Of a stretch of DNA of 64,000 nucleotides, positions 32,598 to 41,672 are shown piece after piece. The DNA lies in NCBI RefSeq assembly GCF_003234175.2, contig NZ_CP126257.1, positions 2,356,001 to 2,420,000 of the forward strand. The letters run 5' to 3'. The notes beneath the pieces were generated by a model. That model was not told the DNA's origin. It made no database searches and was given only the letters and a program-made list of their open reading frames with translations. The translations under genes and the position numbers were made by a program. This DNA is from Curtobacterium sp. MCSS17_007 (GTDB lineage Bacteria > Actinomycetota > Actinomycetes > Actinomycetales > Microbacteriaceae). Each line of letters begins with the position of its first letter. Positions within the stretch are counted from its first letter, which is position 1.

Positions 32598-33089
32598 TCA
32601 CGCGAGCGGTGTGACCGTCTTCGTCTCCCCGTCCCAGTGCCGGACCCCGCCGACGGTCAGGGTCTCCGGCAGCGGGGTCGCCCGGAGCGTGGCGACGGCG
32701 GCGGGGAGGTCCTCGTCGCGGACCCGACGGGCCAAGCTGACGTGCGGGGACCACGCGCCCGACTGCGACGTCTCGACGACGTCGGGCGTCGTCCGGAGCA
32801 CGGCGGTGTGGAAGGCCGCGAGGACCGGGTCCACGACGACGGCCCGGACGAGCACGGACCGTGCGGCGCCGGCGGGGAACAGCAGGAGGCCGCCGAGCCG
32901 GAGCGTCATCGGCACCGGCGCGTCGAAGCCCGCCGGTACGGGCAGCGCATCGCCGGCAGCGAGCGTGACGTGCGGGTCGTTCGTCCCCGACCGGCCGAGG
33001 CTCGGCAGGTCGGCGGCGGTCAGGGCGTCCCACGCCGCGCGCACGGCCGCGTCGGAGTCGGGGTCGAGGACGAGTTCGATGCTGCGCAC
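32598..33089 (-). CDS. 2'-5' RNA ligase family / cyclic phosphodiesterase-like protein
   Basis: 163 residues. The two HxT/S motifs that define the 2H phosphoesterase fold are present (DPHVTLAAGD and SPHVSLARRV). It may act on 2',3'-cyclic nucleotide ends. TTGACT (33096-33101) ends 6 bases before GTG 33089, again a leaderless start. Convergent with the FAD oxidase gene. Confidence 0.86.
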   Translation of the reverse strand: MRSIELVLDPDSDAAVRAAWDALTAADLPSLGRSGTNDPHVTLAAGDALPVPAGFDAPVPMTLRLGGLLLFPAGAARSVLVRAVVVDPVLAAFHTAVLRTTPDVVETSQSGAWSPHVSLARRVRDEDLPAAVATLRATPLPETLTVGGVRHWDGETKTVTPLA

Positions 33090-33313
33090 GGTCCGAGTCA
33101 ACCAACCGGTGCTGCACCCTGCGGCTCTCCGGACACGGCCTGTGGACGGATCGCCCCGATGTAACACGGCGGAACGGATTGGTCACGACGAGCAGTCGGC
33201 CGTCACACTCGAACCCGTGCCGCGACGTTCCGCGGCCGTCACAGCACCGCCCGTGCACGCCGCCGTCCGGGCTCGCCCCGCCCGTCCGGGCACGTCCCCA
33301 CGAGGAGCACCCC

Positions 33314-34264
33314 ATGTCCGCAGCACCCGTCCTGCCCCAGAAGCCGAAGGGCAAGCGCCCCGTCGGCTGGATCATCGCCGCCGCGGTCGTCGTGGTCGCG
33401 ATCGTCGTCGCCGTCGTCGTGGCCGCCGTCCGCTCCGGCGGGCCCGACGGCGCTGCCTCCGGCGGCGGTGCCGAGAAGACCGTGACGATCGGCGTCGCCG
33501 ACAAGTCGCTCGGCTACTGGAGCACCTACACGAAGCTCGCGAAGGACGAGCTCGGGGTGACGGTCGAGCTGACGAACTTCTCGGACTACTCGCTGCCGAA
33601 CCCCGCGCTCAAGGACGGCCAGCTGGACATCAACCAGTTCCAGCACATCCAGTACCTGGCGGACTACAACGTCACGTCGAACGACGACCTGCAGCCGATC
33701 GGCTCGACCGCCGTCTACCCGCTGCCGCTCTACTCGACGGAGTACGACGAGACCAGCGAGCTGCCGGCGGACGCGAAGGTCGCCATCCCGAACGACTCGA
33801 TCAACCAGGCCCGCGCGCTGCTCATCCTGCAGGCCGCGGAGCTGCTCGAGCTCAAGGACGGTGGCTCGGCCTTCTCGACCACGACCGACATCGAGTCCTC
33901 GAAGGTCGACGTCCAGCCCCTCGACGCCTCGCAGACCGCGAACGCGCTCCAGCAGGGCTCCGTCGCCGCCGCCGTGGTGAACAACAACTTCGCCACCGCT
34001 GCGAAGCTCCCGACCAGCGACATCATCTACCAGGACGACCCCGCGAGCGCGAGCGCCGCCCCCTACGTGAACGTCTTCGCGGTGCGTGACGCCGACAAGG
34101 ACAACGAGACCTACCTGGACCTGGCGAAGCTCTTCCAGGACCCCGCCGTGCAGAAGGCCTTCGCGCAGGACCTGCCCGAGGCCGTCGCCCGTGACGAGAG
34201 CGCGGAGAAGCTGCAGGACGAGCTCGCGAAGGTCGAGCAGGACGCGAAGGCGGCCAAGCAGTAG
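33314..34264 (+). CDS. metQ: Methionine-type ABC transporter substrate-binding protein, membrane-tethered
   Basis: 316 residues of the NlpA/MetQ family (GYWSTYTKLAKDELGVTVEL, DGQLDINQFQHIQYLADYN, AIPNDSINQARALLILQAAE). Unlike most members it has no lipobox cysteine; instead a long hydrophobic helix (residues about 19-42) follows a KPKGKRP basic stretch, so it looks like a membrane-anchored protein. GAGGAG precedes the ATG at a normal distance. metN starts on the last base of its stop codon, so metQNI is one operon. The solute is probably methionine or a relative; the substrate is inferred from family. Confidence 0.9.
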   Translation: MSAAPVLPQKPKGKRPVGWIIAAAVVVVAIVVAVVVAAVRSGGPDGAASGGGAEKTVTIGVADKSLGYWSTYTKLAKDELGVTVELTNFSDYSLPNPALKDGQLDINQFQHIQYLADYNVTSNDDLQPIGSTAVYPLPLYSTEYDETSELPADAKVAIPNDSINQARALLILQAAELLELKDGGSAFSTTTDIESSKVDVQPLDASQTANALQQGSVAAAVVNNNFATAAKLPTSDIIYQDDPASASAAPYVNVFAVRDADKDNETYLDLAKLFQDPAVQKAFAQDLPEAVARDESAEKLQDELAKVEQDAKAAKQ

Positions 34265-35304
34265 TGCCGGCACTCGTCGAACTCCGCGGCGTCTCGAAGC
34301 ACTACCGCCGCGCCGACACCGGCGACACCGTGGTGGCCGTCGAGGACGTCTCCCTGGACGTGCACCAGGGTGAGGTCCTCGGCGTCATCGGGTACTCCGG
34401 TGCCGGCAAGTCCACCCTCGTCCGCCTCGTCAACGCGCTCGAGCTGCCCTCGTCGGGCAGCGTCACCGTGGGCGGGCAGGAGCTGACGGCGATCCCCGAG
34501 CGGGACCGCCGTCTGGCGCGTCGGAAGATCGGCATGATCTTCCAGCAGTTCAACCTGTTCCGCTCCCGGACGATCGCCGGCAACGTCGCGTACCCGCTCA
34601 AGGTCGCCGGTGTCGCGAAGGACGAGCGTGACCGTCGCGTCGCCGAGCTCCTCGACTTCGTCGGTCTGCTCGACCGCGCCCACGCGTACCCGGAACAGCT
34701 CTCCGGCGGGCAGAAGCAGCGCGTCGGCATCGCCCGGGCGCTCGCGGGCAACCCCGAGCTGCTCCTCGCCGACGAGGCCACGAGTGCCCTCGACCCGGAG
34801 ACCACCGCCGAGGTCCTCGGACTCCTGCGCCGGGTCAACCGGGAACTCGGCGTGACGATCATCGTCATCACGCACGAGATGGACGCCGTGCGGCAGATCG
34901 CCGACCGCGTCGCCGTGATGGAGCAGGGCCGCGTGGTCGAGGTCGGGGACGTCTACGACGTCTTCGCCTCGCCGCAGACAGGTGCCGCGCAGCGCTTCGT
35001 GCGCACCGCGCTGCACGACCGCCCCTCCGCCGAGCAGCTCGCGCGCCTGCGTGAGCACCACCGCGGTCGGCTCGTGACCGTGCAGATCACCGACGAGGTC
35101 GGCCTGCAGAACCGGATCGACGCCGCGTTCCGCACGGCGGGTGTCTCCGCCGAGCTCGTGTTCGGCGGGGTCGGCGAGATCCGCGAGCGGCGCATCGGAT
35201 CGCTCACGTACGAGCTCACGGCGGACGACCCCGCCGCCGTCGACCGGGCGCTCGGTGCCCTGCGCGACGGGCGGATCACCGTCGACGAGGAGGCAACAGC
35301 GTGA
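34264..35304 (+). CDS. metN: Methionine ABC transporter ATP-binding protein
   Basis: 346 residues. Walker A (GYSGAGKST), Q-loop (GMIFQQFNLF), signature (LSGGQKQRVGIARAL) and Walker B (LLLADEATSALD) are all normal. The last 80 residues are a NIL ligand-binding domain (GRLVTVQITDEVGLQNRIDA) that in E. coli MetN senses methionine and inhibits transport. GTG start overlaps the metQ stop by one base. Confidence 0.96.
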   Translation: MPALVELRGVSKHYRRADTGDTVVAVEDVSLDVHQGEVLGVIGYSGAGKSTLVRLVNALELPSSGSVTVGGQELTAIPERDRRLARRKIGMIFQQFNLFRSRTIAGNVAYPLKVAGVAKDERDRRVAELLDFVGLLDRAHAYPEQLSGGQKQRVGIARALAGNPELLLADEATSALDPETTAEVLGLLRRVNRELGVTIIVITHEMDAVRQIADRVAVMEQGRVVEVGDVYDVFASPQTGAAQRFVRTALHDRPSAEQLARLREHHRGRLVTVQITDEVGLQNRIDAAFRTAGVSAELVFGGVGEIRERRIGSLTYELTADDPAAVDRALGALRDGRITVDEEATA

Positions 35305-35975
35305 ACGGCAACGGCTTCCAGAGCGTGATCGACACGTCCGACGTGTTCTTCGCAGCGATCCGGGACACCCTGGTGATGACGGTGGTCTCCCTCGTCGTCG
35401 CCGGCGTCATCGGCCTCGCGCTCGGCCTCGTCCTGTACGCGACGCGGCCGGGCAACCTGCTCGGCAACCGCGCCGTGTACACGATCGTCAACGTGGTCGT
35501 GAACATCGTGCGCCCGATCCCGTTCGTGATCTTCCTCGCGGCCATCGCACCCCTGTCGCGGGTCGCGGTGCAGACGACGATCGGCGTGCCGGCGGTGACC
35601 TTCGCGATCTCGCTCGCGGCGTCGTTCGCGGTGTCCCGGATCGTCGAGCAGAACCTGCTCGCGGTCGACCCGGGCGTCGTCGAGGCGGCTCGGGCGTCGG
35701 GCGCGCACCCGATCTCGATCCTGCTGACGGTGCTCATCCCCGAGGGCGTCGGACCGCTCATCCTCGGTTACACGTTCATCTTCGTGGGCATCGTCGACAT
35801 GACCGCGCAGGGAGCCCTCATCGGCGGTGGTGGCCTCGGTGAGTACGCGATCGTGTACGGATCGCAGCGCTACGACTGGTGGATCGTCTACGTGTCGGTG
35901 GCGGCCATCGTGGTGATCGTCCAGCTCGGGCAGTTCGTCGGCAACCGTCTGGCGCGGGCGACGCTGCGGCGCTGA
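35301..35975 (+). CDS. metI: Methionine ABC transporter permease
   Basis: 224 residues with five membrane helices and the EAA-type loop VVEAARASGAHPISILLTVL facing the ATPase. The GTG start overlaps the metN stop (GTGA). Completes the metQNI importer. A palindrome of the GGGAGGC family follows the stop codon. Confidence 0.96.
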   Translation: MNGNGFQSVIDTSDVFFAAIRDTLVMTVVSLVVAGVIGLALGLVLYATRPGNLLGNRAVYTIVNVVVNIVRPIPFVIFLAAIAPLSRVAVQTTIGVPAVTFAISLAASFAVSRIVEQNLLAVDPGVVEAARASGAHPISILLTVLIPEGVGPLILGYTFIFVGIVDMTAQGALIGGGGLGEYAIVYGSQRYDWWIVYVSVAAIVVIVQLGQFVGNRLARATLRR

Positions 35976-36000
35976 CCCGCCGCGACAGGAACGCGACCGA

Positions 36001-36050
36001 CGACGGACGGGAGGCGCGGTGCCGACTGGCACCGCGCCTCCCGTCCGTCG
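36001..36050. repeat. GGGAGGC palindrome, copy 3 (terminator-like)
   Basis: Twenty-three-base perfect arms: CGACGGACGGGAGGCGCGGT at 36001-36020, continuing to 36023, and the complement 36028-36050, with a 4-base loop. Located 26 bases after the metI stop. Confidence 0.9.
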
Positions 36051-36148
36051 TGTGGGTCACGGTGCTTCGTGTCGTCGCGTCCCGTCTCCGGCTCCGGTCG
36101 CGCCGAGGTCGGCTCTGGTCGTACGACTTGCCGCTCATGATCGCTCGG

Positions 36149-36244
36149 GACGGCATGTCGTGCGACTAGGACGGTTTGCCGACGGCATGTCGTGCGACCA
36201 GGACGGTGGGCCGCCGCACGTCGTGGGACCAGGATGTCGGGCGC
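36149..36244. repeat. Three imperfect 32-bp tandem repeats
   Basis: Units 36149-36180, 36181-36212 and the diverged 36213-36244 share GCATGTCGTGCGACYAGGAC and similar words. Units 1 and 2 differ at few positions. They fill part of the 215-bp gap between metI and the endonuclease gene. No spacers are present, so this is not a CRISPR array. Function unknown. Confidence 0.7.
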
Positions 36245-36267
36245 GCCGCCTCCGCGACTCGGCGGCG

Positions 36268-37047
36268 TCAAGCGGCGGGGGCCTCCGGGACCTCGACGGC
36301 CGCGGTCGCGACGCCGGGGTGCTCGTAGTGCGCGCGCACCAGGATCGGCCGGTGGTCGGAGATGCCCGCGGGCAGCGTCTCGACACCGGCGATGTGCAGC
36401 CCGACGCTCGTCGCGAAGTCGAAGTGGCCCGTGAACTTGCGGTACCGCAGGTAGGTCGGCTGGTCGGAGAGCGACAGCGCGAAGCCGTGCTGCTCGATCT
36501 TCCGGCGCAGGTTCGTCTGGAACCACGGGTAGTTGAAGTCACCGACCATGATGGCCGGGGCCTCGGCGGAGAGGTCGCGCACGAACTGGTGCGCGGCCTC
36601 GATCTGCTTGCGGCGCAGCGAGTTCGTGGCGGTGAGCGGTGAGGCGTGGAACGAGGCCACGATGACCTCGGCGTCGGCCTCGGTGTCACGCAGGTGCATG
36701 GCGATGAGCCGCTCGTGTGCGGGAGCGAGGACGCGGTCGTGCAGGGACTTCTGCAGCGAGTGGATGCTGAAGTCCTGCAGCTCGAACCGGTCGTCGCGCT
36801 TGTAGATCGCGAGACCGAGCCGGTTCGCCTTCGTCGAGGCGGCGAGGGAGAGCCCCGCGACGCTCGGCGCGAGGTCGTTGCTGTCGCACTCCTGCACGCA
36901 GATGACGTCGGCCTGCGAGGCCTCGGCGAGAGCGGCGAGCTCGCTGTTCGCGGTGTGCTCGCGGAGGTTGTAGCTGACGACGCGCAGCTCGGTGGGCTGC
37001 ACGGCGGTCTCGCCCGCGATCGTCCCCTGGTGCTGTGGCCCGGCCAT
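36268..37047 (-). CDS. Endonuclease/exonuclease/phosphatase-family protein
   Basis: 259 residues. EEP-fold motifs in order: VVSYNLREH (Asn), VICVQECD (metal Glu), VIVASFHASPL, MVGDFNYPWF (Asp/Asn), GISDHRPILV (final Asp-His). Such proteins cleave phosphodiesters in nucleic acids or lipids; the target is unknown. GGAAGG precedes the ATG at 37047. Confidence 0.9.
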   Translation of the reverse strand: MAGPQHQGTIAGETAVQPTELRVVSYNLREHTANSELAALAEASQADVICVQECDSNDLAPSVAGLSLAASTKANRLGLAIYKRDDRFELQDFSIHSLQKSLHDRVLAPAHERLIAMHLRDTEADAEVIVASFHASPLTATNSLRRKQIEAAHQFVRDLSAEAPAIMVGDFNYPWFQTNLRRKIEQHGFALSLSDQPTYLRYRKFTGHFDFATSVGLHIAGVETLPAGISDHRPILVRAHYEHPGVATAAVEVPEAPAA

Positions 37048-37215
37048 GCTGCCTTCCGTCCTGGGTGTCTCGGTCACCCTGCCGCGGCAACCGTACTCGG
37101 CTGTCGCCGACAGTTGCTGTGACCGTAGCGCACCGCAGGTTTCGTGCGCGTGACCGTGCCGGGAACGGATGTCATCGGGCGCGCACGCGACGCCGACGCA
37201 CGGCATCCACCGCCG

Positions 37216-38619
37216 TCAGGCGCGCACACGACGTGCCGGCCGCACGGTGTCCCCCGCCGTCCGGCTCATCAGCACGCCCTCGACGCACGCGACGACGAGC
37301 AGTGCGGCGATCACCCAGAACGCCACGTCGTACGGCCCGGACCCGCCGAGCCCCGCTGCAGCCCGGATCGCGACGGCGGCGACGGCGACGCCGAACCCGG
37401 CCGCGACCTGCTGCAGGGTCGAGGACAGCGTGTTGGCGGGGGTCATGTCGGCCTGCTCGACGTCCGCGAAGGCGATGGTGTTGTACGCGGTGAACCCGAC
37501 CGACCGTGCGGCGCCGCTCACCACGAGGAGCACGGCGAGCAGCCAGAAGGGCGTGTCCTCGGTCAGGAACACCATCGCGACGACGCTCAGCGCCGCGATC
37601 GCGCTCGAGACCACGATCACCGGCCGGTAGCCGAACCACCGGAGGAACGGTGTCGTCATGGGCTTGATGCCGAGGTTGCCGACGAAGACCCAGAGCACCG
37701 CCGAGCCCGCGAGGACGGCACTCCACCCCCAGGCGTCCTGGAACAGCAGCGGCAGCACGAAGGGCACCGCCGACACGGCGAGCCGGAACAGGCTGCCGCC
37801 CGCGTGCGAGACCCGGAAGGTCTCGAGGCGGAACGACCCGAGACCCATGATCGGGTGCGCGGCGCGGCGGAAGTGCCGCACGGCGAGCCAGCAGCACACG
37901 GCGCCGAGGACACCCGACACGAGCACCGCGACGAGCGGGATCGTGTCGAGCGCCAGCAGCGAGGCCATCCCCACGAGGGACCCGAGCCCGACGCAGGCGA
38001 GCAGCGACCCGGGCCAGTCGAACGGCACCCGATCGGGCGCGCGCTCCTGCGGCACGAGCACGAGCGCCGCGACGAAGGCGACGATCCCGAGGGGGATGTT
38101 GACCAGGAAGATCCAGTGCCAGCTCAACGTGTCGACGAGGACCCCGCCGACGAACGGCGCGATGATCGGCGCCGCGAGCGCCGGCCAGGTCAGGATGGCG
38201 ATCGCGGTGACGAGCTGCTCGCGTCCGGCGCCGCGGAGCACGACGAGGCGCCCGACCGGCACCATGAGCGCTCCCCCGAGACCCTGCACGATGCGCCAGA
38301 GCGTCAGCTCGACGAGCCCGGTCGAGGCGGCGCACAGCGCCGACGCCACCGTGAAGAGGGCGATCGCACCGGCGAACACCGTGCGCGAGCCGACGCGGTC
38401 GGTGAGCCAGCCGCTGACCGGGATGAACACCGCGAGCGTCACGAGGTACGCGGTGATCGCGACGCCGATCGCCGCCGAGTCGACCCCGAGGTCCCGTCCC
38501 ATGGCCGGGGCCGCCGTCGCCAGGATGGTGCCGTCCAGGAGCTCCATGAAGAAGGTGCCCGCGACGAGCACGGCCACCGCCGTGCTCCCCCGCCGTCGTG
38601 TCGTCGTCATCGTCGTCAT
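37216..38619 (-). CDS. MFS multidrug exporter, DHA2 (EmrB-like) family
   Basis: 467 residues, about 14 helices. The first helix has MELLDGTILATAAP, close to the conserved LDxTIVNVALP motif; the helix 4-5 region WRIVQGLGGALMVPVGRLVV and the SGWLTDRVGSRTVF loop confirm the family. TAGCAT (reverse strand, 38630-38635) is 10 bases before the ATG. Unlinked to a regulator. Confidence 0.92.
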   Translation of the reverse strand: MTTMTTTRRRGSTAVAVLVAGTFFMELLDGTILATAAPAMGRDLGVDSAAIGVAITAYLVTLAVFIPVSGWLTDRVGSRTVFAGAIALFTVASALCAASTGLVELTLWRIVQGLGGALMVPVGRLVVLRGAGREQLVTAIAILTWPALAAPIIAPFVGGVLVDTLSWHWIFLVNIPLGIVAFVAALVLVPQERAPDRVPFDWPGSLLACVGLGSLVGMASLLALDTIPLVAVLVSGVLGAVCCWLAVRHFRRAAHPIMGLGSFRLETFRVSHAGGSLFRLAVSAVPFVLPLLFQDAWGWSAVLAGSAVLWVFVGNLGIKPMTTPFLRWFGYRPVIVVSSAIAALSVVAMVFLTEDTPFWLLAVLLVVSGAARSVGFTAYNTIAFADVEQADMTPANTLSSTLQQVAAGFGVAVAAVAIRAAAGLGGSGPYDVAFWVIAALLVVACVEGVLMSRTAGDTVRPARRVRA

Positions 38620-38870
38620 CTCACGTCGAATGCTATGCCCGCTCGGTTTCCGCGCCGCCGACGCCGGAGGCGGGCCGCGTCACGCGTCCAGACCCGGACC
38701 CCACCGGCGACGAGGTGAGCCTCCGCTCAGGCACCGCGAGGTCGCGCCGGCTGCCGGGAGGCACGTCCCGCCCCCGCCACGACGGCCGACCACCCGACGG
38801 GGCCGGGTCGGTCCGCGCACGGGGGGACGAGCCTTCCGTGCCGGTGCGCCGGATGCCAGGATCGGCTGGG

Positions 38871-38876
38871 TACCCT
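38871..38876 (+). promoter_or_regulatory. -10 box for a leaderless leader ORF
   Basis: TACCCT ends 6 bases before the GTG at 38883, so transcription should begin at that GTG. Confidence 0.5.
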
Positions 38877-38882
38877 CGCAGG

Positions 38883-38924
38883 GTGTCCCCCATCAGCCCT
38901 GCGCCGGACGGATCCGGCCGGTGA
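38883..38924 (+). CDS. Possible 13-codon leader peptide coupled to the mannosyltransferase
   Basis: GTG TCC opens a 13-codon frame (VSPISPAPDGSGR) whose TGA stop overlaps the GTG start of the mannosyltransferase (GTGA). The start coincides with the predicted transcription start. Translation of this leader would deliver ribosomes to the main gene, which has no ribosome binding site of its own. It contains four prolines, no obvious attenuator amino-acid run. Short, so the call is tentative. Confidence 0.4.
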   Translation: MSPISPAPDGSGR

Positions 38925-40174
38925 GCCGGTACGACGGCGCCGTCACCGGGTCGCTCGCGAGCGGCCGACGACGCATCGTCGACCTCGCGACGAGCCTGCC
39001 CGTGTGGGCCGCGGTGCTCATCGTCTGGGGCGGAGGCCGCGTCGTGTCGACCGTGTGGCTGGCGCTCGCCTACCCCCTGATGGCGCGGGTGATGCCGGAC
39101 AACGCGATCTGGGGGAACGAGCACGGCTTCGGTGCGTTCCTGACGGCGTGGGACGGGCAGTACTACGAGCAGATCTCGGTGCACGGCTACCCGACCGCGC
39201 TCCCCCTCGACCAGGCCGGCCACGTGGCCCAGAACGCGTGGGCGTTCCTGCCCGCGTTCCCCTTCGCGATCCGCATGCTGACCGCGTCGACGGGCGTCCC
39301 GTTCGCGGTCGGTGCCCCGCTCGTCGCCCTCCTCGCGGGCCTCGTCGCGACGTTCCTGCTCCACCGACTGGTCAGTGACCACGCCGGGCACGCCGCCGGG
39401 ATGTGGGCGGTGTTCTTCTTCGCGTGCGGTCCCCTGTCGTTCCTGCTGCAGGTCGGGTACGCGGAGAGCACGTTCCTCGCACTGACCTTCGGGGCGCTGC
39501 TCGCGCTCGGACGCCGTCGCTACGGTCTGTTGACCGTGCTCGGTGTCGTCGCCGCGTTCACGCGACCGGGCGCCCTCGCCCTGCCGCTCCTGCTCGGGGT
39601 CGTCGCGCTCGTCCGCTGGGTGCGGGCCCGCCGCGCGGCCGCGGGGACCGGGGTGCGGTCGCTCGACGCCTTCCCCCTCGCCGAGCGGGTCCGCGTCGTG
39701 GCGTCCGGTGTGACGACGGCCGCCGCCGGACTCGCGTGGCCCGTGATCGCCGCGTCCGTCACCGGGCGGCCGGACGCGTACCTCGAGACCGAGATGTCGT
39801 GGTGGGTGAACTTCATCGGGCGGGTCGAGTTCACGCCGATGACGCCGTGGTTCCTCATCGCCGGCCGGTGGCTCGGCGTCGGCGGCGTCCTCATCGTGGT
39901 GTTCCTGCTCGTGGCCTACCCGGTCTGGCTCCTCCGGCGCTCGACCCGGCAGCTCGGGTCGACCACGGTGCTGTACTCGGCCGCGTACGCGCTCTACATC
40001 TTCGCGGTGTCGCTGCCGATGGCCTCGACGCCCCGGCTCCTCATGCCGCTCGCGCCGCTGTTCGGGTCGCCTGAACTGGTGGCGAGGCCCTGGATGCGGT
40101 GGACCTTCGTCAGCTGTGCGCTGCTCGGGCAGCCGGTGCTCGTCGCCGTGCTCTGGTTGCTCGGTCCGCCCTGA
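38921..40174 (+). CDS. Polytopic mannosyltransferase-like protein (PIG-V/GT-C type)
   Basis: 417 residues with about nine membrane helices. The luminal loop after helix 1 (FLTAWDGQYYEQISVHGYPT) holds the WDxxxY acidic motif of the PIG-V-like GT-C glycosyltransferases that use polyprenyl-phosphate-mannose, and NAWAFLPAFPFAIRML matches the family's AFFPLxP block. Likely adds a sugar to an envelope lipid or protein. GTG start overlaps the leader ORF stop. Followed by a strong terminator. Confidence 0.82.
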   Translation: MSRYDGAVTGSLASGRRRIVDLATSLPVWAAVLIVWGGGRVVSTVWLALAYPLMARVMPDNAIWGNEHGFGAFLTAWDGQYYEQISVHGYPTALPLDQAGHVAQNAWAFLPAFPFAIRMLTASTGVPFAVGAPLVALLAGLVATFLLHRLVSDHAGHAAGMWAVFFFACGPLSFLLQVGYAESTFLALTFGALLALGRRRYGLLTVLGVVAAFTRPGALALPLLLGVVALVRWVRARRAAAGTGVRSLDAFPLAERVRVVASGVTTAAAGLAWPVIAASVTGRPDAYLETEMSWWVNFIGRVEFTPMTPWFLIAGRWLGVGGVLIVVFLLVAYPVWLLRRSTRQLGSTTVLYSAAYALYIFAVSLPMASTPRLLMPLAPLFGSPELVARPWMRWTFVSCALLGQPVLVAVLWLLGPP

Positions 40175-40201
40175 GCCCTCCCAGGGACCACGGAACGCGA
40201 T

Positions 40202-40247
40202 GTGGGCGGTCCCCAGCAGCGCCGTACCGCTGCGGGGGACCGCCCAC
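40202..40247 (+). terminator. Terminator hairpin after the mannosyltransferase
   Basis: Twenty-base arms (40202-40221, 40228-40247) with one mismatch and a 6-base loop. Lies between convergent genes and may serve both. Confidence 0.82.
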
Positions 40248-40268
40248 CTCGCGTGCTGCGAACGGGTC

Positions 40269-40760
40269 CTAGAGCTCGACGGTGCCGTGGTGGCCGGTGT
40301 CGGGCTGGCTCTGCTTGCCCAGCGCCGCCTTGAGGGTCTGCACGAGGCTCCCCACGGGGCCGGTGTCCTGCGTCCAGTACTCGACGGAGTCGCCCTCGAC
40401 GGTGAGGAGCCGGATCGTCGGGTCCTGGCGGCCGTCGGGGAACCACGCCTCGGCGAACGGCGACCACAGCTCGTCGATCACGGACTCGTCCCGTGTCACG
40501 GTGGCGGTGCCGGCGATGGAGAGGTAGCCGCCCTGCGACTCGATGGCGACGTTGACATTGGGGTTGCGCGCGATGTCCGCCACCTTCTCGCTGCCGTCCT
40601 GCACCAGGAAGCGGAGCGTGCCGTTGAAGGCCTTGTCCTGCACGGCGAGGGGTCGGGCGTGCAGCTGTCCGTCGTCGCTGACGGTGGTGAGCAGGGCGGT
40701 GCGGGCGCCGTGGACGATGTCCGAGATGGCTGCGCGCTGGTCTGCCTGCGTGTCGGTCAT
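40269..40760 (-). CDS. Pyridoxamine 5'-phosphate oxidase-like (general stress) protein
   Basis: 163 residues. Split-barrel flavin-binding fold of the general stress protein 26 type: ALLTTVSDDGQLHARPLAVQ, GTLRFLVQDGSEKVADIARN, GYLSIAGTATVTRDESVIDE. A role in binding FMN or F420 and redox protection is typical; the reaction is not known. GGAG precedes the ATG at 40760. Confidence 0.9.
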   Translation of the reverse strand: MTDTQADQRAAISDIVHGARTALLTTVSDDGQLHARPLAVQDKAFNGTLRFLVQDGSEKVADIARNPNVNVAIESQGGYLSIAGTATVTRDESVIDELWSPFAEAWFPDGRQDPTIRLLTVEGDSVEYWTQDTGPVGSLVQTLKAALGKQSQPDTGHHGTVEL

Positions 40761-40929
40761 GATGCTCCTGTTCGTCGTGCGCCCCGTTGTGCTCGACGTC
40801 CGGCCGGGCACTGCCCGGGCGCGTTCCGTTCCCGCCAGTGTGCCCCTCGACGCTGGGACCTGCCCGGCGCGGGGTCCGGCGGGCTCGGGCGCACCCGACG
40901 CGTTCCGCCCGACCGGCACGCTCGGGCGG

Positions 40930-41556
40930 TCAGGCGGCGGGCTCGCGGATCGTCGTCTCGACGTCGACGACCTGGGGCACGCGCGGCATCGATGCGAAGC
41001 CGAACGCCACGGGCGGGTCGAGCGGGGCCAGGGACCCCAACGGCTCCCCCGCCCAGGAGCCCGAGACGGCGGTGACGTCGTGCGCCCCGGTCACGCCGTA
41101 GTACTCGCGTCGGCCTCCTCCTGCGGTGCCGGCCGTCCCCGCGCCGGGAGCGACGAGCCGGGCCACGGGGTCGATCACGCTGAGCCACCGGGGATCGCGT
41201 GCGATCGGCTTCGGCACGATGCGGAGCACCCGTCCGAGCGGCGAGATGGCCCCGACGTCGATCGAGGCGCGGAGCGGACCGGCCTCGAGCTCGAGCCCGC
41301 GAGCCGTCCGACGGGCGTCGACGTCGGTCACCGAGACCGTGTCGAAGCGGTAGGTGCCGGAGACGTACGCGGCGACGATCTCGTCCGGAGCGAGCAGCAC
41401 GCTCGACCCGTCCGGCTGCTCGACGAAGACGTCCGTGAAGGCTCCGAACGGCGACCGCTCCCACATGCCGACGACGAACCGCACGCCGGACGTCGTGCCG
41501 ACGCCCATGATGCGACCACGGAAGCGACGCTCGACGATGCTGTGGCGGGGCGACAT
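40930..41556 (-). CDS. Hypothetical protein, conserved-looking
   Basis: 208 residues, soluble, with no signal peptide or membrane segment. The N-terminal half (RHSIVERRFRGRIMGVGTTS, GMWERSPFGAFTDVFVEQPD, LLAPDEIVAAYVSGTYRFD) looks like a beta-rich domain; the C-terminal half contains YYGVTGAHDVTAVSGSWAGE. TACGGT (41564-41569) ends 7 bases before the ATG, so the gene is probably expressed from a leaderless transcript. I do not recognise a function. Confidence 0.75.
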   Translation of the reverse strand: MSPRHSIVERRFRGRIMGVGTTSGVRFVVGMWERSPFGAFTDVFVEQPDGSSVLLAPDEIVAAYVSGTYRFDTVSVTDVDARRTARGLELEAGPLRASIDVGAISPLGRVLRIVPKPIARDPRWLSVIDPVARLVAPGAGTAGTAGGGRREYYGVTGAHDVTAVSGSWAGEPLGSLAPLDPPVAFGFASMPRVPQVVDVETTIREPAA

Positions 41557-41672
41557 GCCCTGGACCGTACCCGCCGCTGCCGTGAGCCGACGTGGCGGGG
41601 GCGGACGGGCCTCCCCGCCGGCGGGCTCGAGCAGCGTGCCCGCTCGGTGCGGCAACGCCGACGCGGAACCGC

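Noticed and set aside
33090..33313. SAM or S-box riboswitch upstream of metQ
   Set aside because: The core aptamer signatures of the SAM riboswitch families that I know are not seen in the 224-base leader.
36149..36244. CRISPR array
   Set aside because: Only three imperfect tandem units without spacers, and no cas gene.
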